A stretch of DNA of 64,000 bases from Amoebophrya sp. A120 (taxonomy: Eukaryota; Sar; Dinophyceae; Syndiniales; Amoebophryaceae): NCBI GenBank assembly GCA_905178155.1, contig CAJINV010000018.1, forward strand, positions 254,479-318,478. The letters are read 5' to 3'. Below are positions 49,596 through 59,500 of this stretch, one piece after another. How positions within the stretch are numbered: position 1 is the first letter of the stretch; the number at the start of each line of letters is the position of its first letter. Both the position numbers and the translations under genes were made by a program. The notes under the pieces were generated by a model. It was given only the letters and a program-made list of their open reading frames with translations. It searched no databases and was not told where the DNA came from.

Positions 49596-52500
49596 TTACA
49601 TCCTATTCGTCAATGTCGTGATCATCAAGATCGCAGTCGCCACGTTGGTGCTCGCCCCACGGATTTGCACCTCCCGCATGTTGTCTTTTCGGTCGCCCTT
49701 GCGGTCCGTCGTGATTTCGCAGTTTGACGACTGCTATCAAATGCAAATATGTCTGGGTCTGGAAGGATGCAAACTTCTCATGCATATTTGCCATGCCATA
49801 TGAGACTTGGAATGTAGGGCCTAGCATGACAGGTTCTGCGACGTCTGGTCTCTATCATGCCTATGTATCCTGCATGACAGACTGCCTCTAAACTTGTTCA
49901 AAAGTGGACAGCTTACTTTTGGTAGTCATGCAACACAAATTTTTTGTACGATGCAGACTTAGCATGACAAGTTCATGTTTTGCCAAACCCAGACATATTT
50001 GCAATGCGTAACTGCCGAATTTTGTTGATCTCTTCCCCGTTCCGGCCGATGATCTTTCCCATTATCCTGAGTGAAAACGTCCCCACCCCATAGTTGTAAT
50101 GCTAAAAGGAATTGCAGCACACTTTGCCCCCCCCTCTGCCCCAGGCCGCAGATGGCTTGACACGCAGGGGGGGTAGGTCAGGCGGACACCGAAGAGCCAT
50201 CACCATCATCTCCCGGCCGCTCCATACTATACTCGCAAACAACCAACTTTTCGCCACCAACCAACTTTTTTGCCAACCACCAACATTTTTTGCCAACAGT
50301 ATCAACCTCATTTCCTACCAACTTTGCCAACATCCTACACGCACACACTGTACAAGGAGCAAGCCAGGCTACCAGCAAGAAACATTGCATGGGAGCCTGC
50401 AGTAGCACCTTTGAATTACTATACGGGAGGAAGCAAACCCCATAGTTGTATATGCAAATCCGCACGCTGAAAGTGTTTCTGATGCGGACCCCCACGGGAA
50501 GCATGCACTAGTCGCGTTTCGAAATTTGTCATGCTCCAATAAGCATAACGCGCTAGGTCTGTGATGCTGCTGAACTAGCTAAACAGGATTACACTAGGAG
50601 GCCAAACTTGTCATGCACATCTCCCAAAACTTGGAGATTTGTGTTGCAGATTTGCCAACTTGACTATGATGTGGGGACGTTTTTACATCGGATACCCATC
50701 GTGTTTTCCTTCACCTGCAGGGTGCACACGCACTCCAGTTCGGTCGCCGATCTTATCCTGAGTAAAAATGTCCCCACACTAGAGTGGTCATGCAAATCTG
50801 CATGCCAAAAAAGTTTCTCATGCTGAGTCCCATGAGAGGCATTTACGAGTCGTGTTTTGGGATCTGGGATGCTATAATCAGCACGATATTCTAGATCTGT
50901 GATGCTGCTGAACTACCTGAACAGGATTACACTACAAGGAAAAACTTGTCATGCGAAACAGCCAAAGCTGGTTGATTTGTCTAGCAGATTTACCATCTTG
51001 ACTCCGGTGTGGGGACGTTTTTACTCAGGATAGATCTCTCGCTGTGTTCTTGGTGGATCTTACTCTGAGTCTGCTGGATCGTTTGGTTGCCGTCCACCCG
51101 CCTGCGCTTCTGGGAGTTGGTACTGGTAAGAACTTGCTGCGTCGGCGCCCCCGGATTGTTGTTGTTGTTTTCGGTGCCGATAATTTCGTCGATCACCACA
51201 TTGGAAGAACCGTTGTTCGCTGTACCTCCGCCGCCCATCGCGAAGGGGTTATTCGCCGGCGCAAAGTGTCAAATGCAAAAATGTCTGGGTCTGGAAGAAT
51301 GCAAGGCTTGTCATGCTTGTCTGGCATGACCCACGATGCTTGTTGTAATGCATGACCCAGCATCACAGATTTTTGGAAGGCTTTCTGATGCCATTTCCGC
51401 ATGACAAATGCCCTCCTCGCGTAGCACAAACGTGGCTCCTGCTCTTGCTGGTCATGCAATACAGATTTTTTTAGACTCCAAAGTTAGCATCACAGTTTCC
51501 ACCTTTCCAGACCCAGACAGTTTTGCATTTGATACAAAGGGGTTGTTCAAATCGGGAAAATTGGTTGTGCTGGCGCCCGCACCGGACAACTCCCGCAGAA
51601 AATCCTCCTCCGGGTTGCTGTCCAGCTTCACCACATCGTCAAAAGTGATGTTCTGGTTGTCCGGCCGCTTTTGCGTCTGCTTGTTCGCGGCGTTGCCGGG
51701 GTTGTTGGCCTTGCTGGCAACGTTGCGCTGGGTCGGGTTGTTGTTGGCCCGGGCTCCCTATCAACTGCAAAAGTGTCTGGGTCTGGAAACTTGTGATGCA
51801 AAAAGTGGATGATAGCCGGACTGCAAAACGCAGCTATGCATCTACAAATTTTTTGGCTGCCATGTCTTACGTATTCCGCATGGCAAACTGCGTTTTTGCA
51901 TCACAGGTAAGAGGGCCTTTTCGTGCCTATGCAACACAGATTCTCGAATCATGCCAGAGAAGCATGACAGACTTTCATTCTTCCAGACCCAGACATTTTT
52001 ACACTTGATACTCCCTGCTGGGCATTGTTGTTCACGCTGACAGAGCGCTGCTGCGCGAGCCCGGCACCGCCCTCCTTCGCCTGCATATGCAAGAAAAAAA
52101 CTGTGTAAGTGTAAATTTGTGTTGCAGAACATGCAACAGAGTTGCGCCTGTCATGCCAGACAGCCATGAGGTCCTCTTTTCATGTGTGTTTTCCTTTACA
52201 AGCCACGCATGACAGGTTTTCTCTGTCATGTAGAGCAAATTTGTGATGCTGTTTCTCGAAAAAAGTTACACTTACACACTTTTTTTCTTGGATACTGCAG
52301 GTTGATCAAACACTGCTCCAGCACTATTGTGAGGAAAAATCCCCCCTCCCATACCAAAAAGGGGCACTTCTGAAAATTTGCGATGCTGATTAGTGACCAC
52401 AAATCGCCTCTGTATTGCAAGAAGGCGAATCCAGATACTCCGCCGCGTTTTGCAGGCAATTTGTAATGTTGCATGGCCTACAGAGGACGCGCCTGCCTTG

Positions 52501-54848
52501 CTAGGCGCCTACACGAAAGCACCCGGCTCAGACTTTACATCTGCCTGCAGTCCTTCACTGCAAGACAAATCCGATTTGTGTACACAAATCCAGCATCACA
52601 GATTTCCTTTTCGATATGGGGAGGGGGGATTTTTTCTTTTGATAAGCACGTCGGCAATGCTCACCGCAGCCTCCTGTAACTCGATAGAAGAGCCGACGAG
52701 ATAGAAGTACCTGACGTGATTGTTTGTATCAATCAAGCAGCTTCATCTTCAACATGCATGACACATTCAACTACTGCGCTGACAGATTTTGAATGAGAAG
52801 TTTTCTACTCAAAAATGTTCACTTCACACGGCCTGTTTGAACCATAAACAGCTATAGTAATATTTTACCTGTACACCCGATCACTTTCGTCATTCTTCAC
52901 GTCAAATTGGCACTTCGGCCACTCTGCCCGCCACCCATTCAGATTCGCGCCACCCTTGCCGATCAGGCCTCCCGCGATCTTGATCGGAATCTTTAATTGA
53001 ACGGTCAACCGGTTTATCAATTAAAAATATGTCTCAGTCTGGAATATTGCCAGGTTTGTCATGCATACTCTGCATGACTCACACCCAGCATGTCTGTAAT
53101 GCACGACCTAGCATCCAGATTTTTAGAGGGCTCCCTGATGCAGCCTATTCCGCATGAGAAATGCCCCTGTAGTTCCGCGTTGCAAGAGCTGGCGGACTCC
53201 TGTTGCTGGTCATGCAATACAACTCTTTCTAGAATCCAAACACAGCATCACAAGTTGTAACCTTCCAGATGACCCAGACATGTATTATTTGCATGCAATA
53301 CGGTTCACCAAATTCGGGTTTTTCTGCGCGAATTATTGAGAGGAAAAATCGCCCCTCCCCATACTGAAAAGGTATATTTTTGGAAATTTGTGATGCTGAT
53401 TTGTGGTCACAAATCGTGTCTGTCTTGCAAGAAGGCAACTCCGCAGGCTCCGCTGCATTGTGCAGGCGGTTTGTCATGCTGTTGGGCCTGCAGCGTGGAT
53501 GTTTTTCATGCTAAGTGCCTAGGCCAAAGCCTCGCTACTCACACTTCGTCAGGGCCTGCAGTGCTCTCCAGCAAGACAGCTCGGATTTGTGTACACAAAT
53601 CCAGCATCAGAAATTTCGTTTTGATATGGGGAGGGGGGATTTTTCCTTTCGATACGAATTTCTCGTCCAAGTGCAACGACTTGATCACCTCACAGAACGC
53701 ATCCTATGTAAAAACGTTCCCACCCCAGAGTTGTCATGCTAAGCAAAATGCGACGCACTTTGCCCACCCCAGAGTTGTCATGCAAATGCGCAATGACAGG
53801 AACGTTTGTAATGCGCATCCCCACGAGAGGCATGATTTCCAGTCGTGTTTTTGCATTTGTAATGCTGTAAGCTGAAACAGGATCAGAAAGTGGCTTTCTC
53901 ATGCGGCTTTCCTTGCTAACCAGCACTACACTGCAGATGGAAACTTGTCATGCAGAACGCCCAAAACTTGGAGACTTGTGTTGTGGATTTCCAATCTTGA
54001 CTCTGGTGTGGGGACATTTTTAGTCAGGATAGAACGCACACCACATCTGCACCCACTCCCCGTGGATCTTCAACAAGCGAAACCCATTCCGGGCGGCCTC
54101 GCGGTCGGTCTGGATTTTTATACCATCGAAGCTCTGGCGAATTTCGCTCATGCGGCTGCCGCCCTGGCCGATGATGCAGCCAAAAGCCTCCTGGGGGAGG
54201 TAGGCCTCGATGGAGTCGAGGGAGGTCATGGTCGTGTGGTCGAGCTAGATAGGGACGTCGAGATAGTTAAATTTTCTTGGAAGAAAATGCTCTGTGGTCG
54301 GTGCGTCGAAACAGACGCTGCTGGGAAGATCCACTAATGTAATTTATCAACGTGTCGCATGAATTGTGAAACAAGAGGAAGACTTACTTTCGTGGTCTCG
54401 ACAAAATCAAGTGCGATCCAGGTACTATGGAAAGCGTTCCGCCGTTCTAAGTTGACCTCCCTTGTATCGTATCAAAGCAAAAGCTTCCAGCTTCTACGAC
54501 AATTGGTACGAGTAATAGATCGATGCTTCGTGATGTTTCCATTTTTAATATTCGTCCAACTGTTAGAGTTAGTCAAAGTCGCCTGACAATACTTTGAAAA
54601 CAAAAATGTGATTGAAAGCAAAAAAAGGATCACAAAGATGTTCTGGCCGGAATTCTCTTACCGGGATAATTTCTCGTGCTTACAGTTGAAGATCTCTGCT
54701 GAAGATCATTGATGGGTCGTGGAGCGGGCGTGGCAGAGTCACACTTCTTTTTCTTTGCGGAAGTAGACGGCGCAGCGGATCTCGCAAACAAAAGTTCTTC
54801 GTTTTGCATTCTTCGGGAGCGAGGAGTCAACATGAGCATATTATACAT
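49596..54848 (-). CDS. Gene 3: triple-KH-domain RNA-binding protein
   Basis: The predicted product is about 503 residues. Exon 1 is 54848-54662 and exon 2 is 54446-54388; exon 3 starts at 54244. All three join in matching phase through GT-AG introns. From the internal Met at 54229 to TAA 49598-49596, removing ten introners and one GT-AG intron leaves exactly 417 codons. Three KH signatures are visible: GQGG (residues about 108-111), GKGG (193-196) and GRNG (448-451), each with hydrophobic residues before and a helix after. The layout resembles the PCBP/hnRNP-K/Nova group, whose members bind single-stranded C- or U-rich RNA and act in splicing, stability or translation. Between KH2 and KH3 lies a low-complexity Asn/Gln-rich linker with a basic KRRR patch. 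The two 5' exons are inferred from splice consensus and phase; the KH part is near certain. Confidence 0.85.
49735..50010 (-). mobile_element. Introner, family A2 reverse, in KH3
   Basis: 276 bp. TSD ACTGC intact. Right end GTA. Confidence 0.88.
50063..50694 (-). mobile_element. Introner, family B2 reverse, with nested insertion
   Basis: 632 bp. TSD CCCAT intact. About 350 bp of foreign sequence at 50103-50437 is flanked by repeated CCCCATAGTTGTA. Confidence 0.87.
50103..50437. mobile_element. Nested insertion within a family B introner
   Basis: 335 bp with no similarity to the B family interior, bracketed by CCCCATAGTTGTA at 50086 and 50438. It contains C-rich (50126-50150) and CCAAC/TTTTTGCC-rich stretches (50235-50300). 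Its origin is unknown. Confidence 0.7.
50754..51032 (-). mobile_element. Introner, family B2 reverse
   Basis: 279 bp. TSD GATCT intact. Confidence 0.88.
51267..51534 (-). mobile_element. Introner, family A1 reverse
   Basis: 268 bp. TSD CAAAG intact. Left end TGT. Confidence 0.87.
51759..52010 (+). mobile_element. Introner, family A3-like forward
   Basis: 252 bp. TSD CTCCC intact. Confidence 0.88.
52086..52294. mobile_element. Introner, family E
   Basis: 209 bp. TSD CTGCA intact. Confidence 0.88.
52325..52644 (-). mobile_element. Introner, family C reverse, at the end of KH2
   Basis: 320 bp. TSD AGCAC intact. Confidence 0.88.
52711..52868 (-). other. Canonical GT-AG intron inside KH2 of gene 3
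   Basis: Donor is TACAG|GTAAAA and acceptor is ACGTCAG|GTAC, 158 bp. Removing it keeps the KH2 frame (VYRYFYLVG), and the exact codon count of the gene depends on it. Confidence 0.8.
53015..53300 (-). mobile_element. Introner, family A1 reverse, decayed TIR
   Basis: 286 bp. TSD CGGTT intact although both TIRs are mutated. Precedes the GKGG of KH2. Confidence 0.85.
53334..53654 (-). mobile_element. Introner, family C reverse
   Basis: 321 bp. TSD CGAAT intact. Confidence 0.88.
53700..54031 (+). mobile_element. Introner, family B1 forward, with 44-bp duplication
   Basis: 332 bp. Left end CAT. TSD GAACG intact. CACCCCAGAGTTGTCATGC occurs at 53721 and again at 53765. Confidence 0.86.
54245..54387 (-). 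other. Canonical GT-AG intron 2 of gene 3
   Basis: Donor is ACGAAA|GTAAGTC, a near-perfect consensus, and acceptor is CCCTATCTAG|CTC, 143 bp. Phase 0 on both sides leads into the exon carrying KH1, five codons ahead of the Met at 54229. Confidence 0.6.
54447..54661 (-). other. Canonical GT-AG intron 1 of gene 3
   Basis: Donor is CCCG|GTAAGAG and acceptor is ACTTAG|AAC, 215 bp. It joins exon 1 (phase 1) to a 59-nt exon. It has no TIR or TSD, unlike the introners. The acceptor choice rests on phase agreement. Confidence 0.55.
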
Positions 54849-55897
54849 TTTTGCTTGTAGGCTACAAAACGAGGGAGATGTTGATGTCGGTTTTCTACCT
54901 CTGGTCGAACACCCGCTGTATTCACAATCTATTGGGAGCATTGGCCACGAGTAGAAAATTCTTCAGTCATCAGATATTGCCCTTGAAACGGTTGACAGGA
55001 CGTTCTTCACAAGATCTTCACTTCGAGCTAACTTTAATGTCTCGACGTGCGAAAGGGACAAATCCACGCGGATAGATACCTTTTCGCACTGCTGATGCAT
55101 ATATTATATCGAAGTACTTATCGAATGTGTAGTTGCCTGTTGCACACACATGTTTCCCACGTTGGAAAAAACCTATTTCCAGACATGAAAGTGCGGCGCA
55201 ACTTTGTTTTCCTAACAGCAAAATCGAAGTTTAGAAATGCTGCTTCTCGTTATATTTCTGGAGGAGTCTAGTACTTCGCATCGCATTTAGACAACAGTGG
55301 AATTATTATGCGTCGACTTCCCGATCTTTATCTCTGACGAGCAAACAAATACAGTATTCGTTATGTGTTCGTGCAAGAATAGAAGTAGTGCGCCAAGTAG
55401 AATTGTAAAATAAGCGAGTTGTGCCGTATATCAACGCACACGCGATCCTTAGATTTGATTTACATGAAGTTTTCGCTGTTCGATGCAGGTGCTGTCTATA
55501 ATTCTTTTACAAAAGGCAAAAAAAGATCGTTAGGTGTCTTCAAACGAGATTCTTTCTGTGCGCTTTGTAAAAAGGTATCAACAACATCATTGGTTGCCGA
55601 GTTAACAGATATAATGCAGCTCATTGTCCACGATAAAAATCTTTAGTATAATTCTTCTTTCTATCAAAATATCTCTGAGTAGTTTATCGTGCGTGGATTA
55701 GATGAGAAGTTTCAAAATCATACACGTACATCAAAAAGCTTTGTTGAAAAACAAGCAGAACCTCCGAGGCTGCAGCATCGGGGAACCTGCCGTGACATAA
55801 AACGAGGACGCCAAGGAAGGGCGAGAAATTAGGTCGAGAAAACTTGCAAGGGGCAAATTGATAGTAGATTTTTGTTCGAAACAATACATGATACTGC

Positions 55898-55933
55898 GAT
55901 TAGAGTTGAGGTATTTCATCTAGACATTTTGAT
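55898..55933 (+). repeat. 36-bp direct repeat, copy 1
   Basis: Starts GATTAGAGTTGAGG and ends TAGACATTTTGATA. Identical to copy 2 over at least 35 bases. Confidence 0.8.
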
Positions 55934-55938
55934 AATGT

Positions 55939-55974
55939 GATTAGAGTTGAGGTATTTCATCTAGACATTTTGAT
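55939..55974 (+). repeat. 36-bp direct repeat, copy 2
   Basis: Five bases after copy 1, same orientation. Confidence 0.8.
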
Positions 55975-56059
55975 TGAAGTTTGTTTGTTTGTTTGTGTTC
56001 ATGCGTGAAGGTGGGAACGCGTTTACACACCTTTTTTCCTCTAGCGCTATGAGGAATTT

Positions 56060-56094
56060 GATTAAAGTTGAGGAATTTGATCTAGACATTTTGG
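56060..56094 (+). repeat. 36-bp direct repeat, copy 3, diverged
   Basis: GATTAAAGTTGAGGAATTTG variant with about four differences from copies 1 and 2. Confidence 0.75.
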
Positions 56095-56564
56095 TTCTGA
56101 TAATGACAAGATAAGAAGAAAAATCTCAATTATTTCCGTTGTAGTTTATTCCGAATAGCGATATCCGCTTTTTGTAGTTTTGTAGAAAGGCTATTTCATC
56201 TGCATCTGCACACGCCGGTGGGAGTATTTTGATGTCCCAGCATTTTGCTTCCGGCGAAAAAAAAAGCAGAAAATATATATAAAGGTGCTAAAGAGCGTAG
56301 GGGTAGGTGCAATACTGACGGCTCCAATGTGAATCACGACCAGCATCAGACCTACACATCAGATACTAGCACCTGGGTTGCATTCTTTTGTTTTTTGGCG
56401 TGCATGCGTCCCCTACATTTTGCAGGGTTCGACTTTTTGTCGAACCTTGTGGGGGAAAAACATCGCCATCATAGTGTCATCAGCATGAGGTCCTCGTGGG
56501 ACATCAACTGCTAGGATTTGTTATATGCGAACATATTTTCCTTTCGATTTTCGTGTGGATACTA

Positions 56565-59500
56565 TCAATTCGGTTTCCACCACCCCACATGTGGAACAAT
56601 GGTGTGCGCCGCCACTTCATCCCGGGTCCAGCGCCTCTGGCGATTCTGCCTCGGTGCAGCGCCACTTGCGTTCGCGGCGTGAAAGCCGGCAGCGGTCGGG
56701 TCCACCGTGGACATCTTCACTAAGCCCAGGTGTTTCTTCACCATGCGCAGTTGCGGATTGTGCTTCAAGTTCCAGCGGTCGGCCCCGAGATGGGTGTTTT
56801 CCGCGACGAGAATAGCCTCCTTCAAGAAATTCGCATAGGAAAACCCGGTGATCTCACTGGACCCTGTATCCTGTGCAAAAGTGTCGCACTCGTACAAATG
56901 CTAACGCAAGTCTTGATCTTGTTTCCAAGGCAAATCTGCATTACAAAATTCATTTGTCATGCTAAGGAAATTTGTAATGCATTTATACGAGTACGATACT
57001 TTTGCAGTTCATACCCTGGAGTGTATTGCAGCGTTTGGGCCGGGGTGGGCTCAGAGCCTGGAGCGGAGGAGAGCGGGGAGACCTGAAGTTGTTTTTTTGA
57101 AGGGAGGTGGATTTTGCAGGAACGGAGCCTATGGCTTTATCTGCAGCAGGAGGAGGAAAGAAAATTATACCAATAAATTATGCAACATGACCGATTCAAT
57201 TTGGGATCATGTGGTACTCAAGAACATATATTTCAGAAATAAATGTTCGGACTTTCACGTCCTATAATGCAACATTTCAATGAAATGTTGCTGCCTCTAC
57301 AAATAAAGCATACGTAAAAAGAGCCTACACATCTATCAAGGTGGAGGCAGCCCGCCTGCTAGACAGATTTAACATTTCTGTCATCTCGTCCGATTATCAA
57401 TACCTTAAAGTCCCCGTGCTTCAGCAGCCGCTCCACCGCGTTGTTCTCATCGTCTCCGAGCTCCTTGGACGCCGTCCCGCCCAGCAGCACCTTGTGCCGC
57501 TGGATCGCCTTCCTCAACCCGCCGGCGGACCGGGACAGAATCGTTGCTTCCGCGAAAATCACGGCTCTTCTCCGCACGTCCACGACCACCCCGACCTGTT
57601 CCAGCAGAGAGGTTATCAAATGCAAATATGTTTAGGTCCGGAAGATTGCAAGATTTGCCACGCATATTTTGCATGATCCATAATGCCTGTAATGCATGGC
57701 CTAGCATCACAGATTTTCAGAGCGCTTCCTCATGCCTATTCCGCATGACAAATGCCATCTCCGCGGAGCACAAAATCTATTTCTCTCACTGGTCATGCAA
57801 TACAAATTTTTTTCGAATCCAGAGACAGCATGACAAGTTTAGAATCTTCCAGACCCAGACATTTTTGCATTTGATAGAGGTCAAGTCCTTCTTGTACTGC
57901 ACGTACGAATCATCCGCCCAGATCCTGTCGTCCGCTTTGGGCCGGTGCAGCGACGTATGAATTGCAAAAGTATAATCGTACTCGTATAAATGCATTACAA
58001 ATTTCCTCCGCATGAGAAATAAAATTTGTAATGCGGATTTGCCTTAACCTTAAGAACAAGATTTGTAATGCATGATTGCAAAAATACGAGTACGATACTT
58101 TTGCACAGGATACGACGGCAATGTCCTCGACTCGTCCCGAATCTGCTCCGTGTGCCAGGGGGACCGGTGCACAAACTGCCGCTCGATTTGCTCGGGGTCG
58201 TATTTAGTACTCGCAGTGTGGTCCAACACCGCGGGATCCCAGCTCTGGTGGAAGTTCCAGTACTCGTAGAGCGCCGGGAAAATCTTCTCTTTCCCCTCTT
58301 CGCGGAAGAGTTCCTGCGCCTGCTTTAGCTCCAAAGCACCGGTCGCCGGGTACCAGCATTTGTTGTCCGAAGAAGCAATGCTGTTAAACCCTAAATTGTC
58401 GGTGATGAAGTACTATGCATGGCAAATATCAGTCTGGGTCACTCCTGGATAATGAAACTTGTGCTGCTAGTAGTTCCTGAATGGCAAACGCACTTCTGAC
58501 ATATGCAGCATGACAATCTTATTTCTCTCCGCTCCCACTTGTTTCGCTTTCCGCATGGCATGGCAAACTGCATTTTTGCATGACCGACAGGAGGCAAGGT
58601 TGTGTGGTCCCTGCGGATGCATTTTTACAGATTCAAGAGTTATGTGCTGGGACAAGCATGATAAAGTTGCATTCTTCCAGACCCAGCAGACTACATATTT
58701 TCACTTGATAAATATTCCCGAAACAGCATCTCCTTCTTCCTTTTCGGAAGCTTAAACGCCTGTTCCCCGGAGTGGCACTGCTCAACAACACCGCTGTTCG
58801 AGGTGGAGACTAGCTGCGCCGTGAATCGTGCCGCCTCGATGTCGGTGACGAAAATTAGTTTCTCTTTCATCTCTATGAGAGTGCACAACTCCCCCTCCCC
58901 CTCATTTGCGTTGCATGAACAGCAACACAAGCGCTGGCAAAGATGCAGCTTTTGCATGACAAATTCCGAGGAGACTGTAGTGCTGTTTTGGATTCCCGAA
59001 TCTGTCATGCAAACAGCGCTAACAGGCAAAGGGTGGATTTGGAATTTTGCATGACAAATGAGGGGGAGGGGGAGTTGTGCACGTTCATAATCTCTAACTG
59101 CCGCACCCGCTGCCAATTGTTCCAGATGTCCGTGACTTTCTGCGGGAGAAAATCTGTGGCGATCACCGGGATACCATCCTTGTATTTTTTGCCCAGAAGA
59201 GCCCGGTTCAGATTTTTTGTGTGCAGGTCCGGGTTGATTTCGTACAAGGTCTTATCCTGAGTAAAAACGTCCCCATACCAGAGTTGTATATGCAGATTTG
59301 CAAAGACAGGAAGACTTGTAATGCGCATCCGCATGAGAGCCATTTCCAATCGTGATTTGGAATTTGTGATGCTGTGAACAGGATGAGCAGACGAATCTGT
59401 GATGCAACTGCACTTGCTAGCATGCACTACACTGCAGAGTGCAACTTGTCATGCGTGACTCACAAAACTCCTAGGTTTGTGTTGCAAAATGCCCATCCTG

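Larger units (their letters stand above)
54849..56564. other. Spacer between genes 4 and 3
   Basis: AT-rich. It contains three copies of a 36-bp repeat and a (GTTT)4 run near 55979. No introner or convincing coding sequence. Confidence 0.5.
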
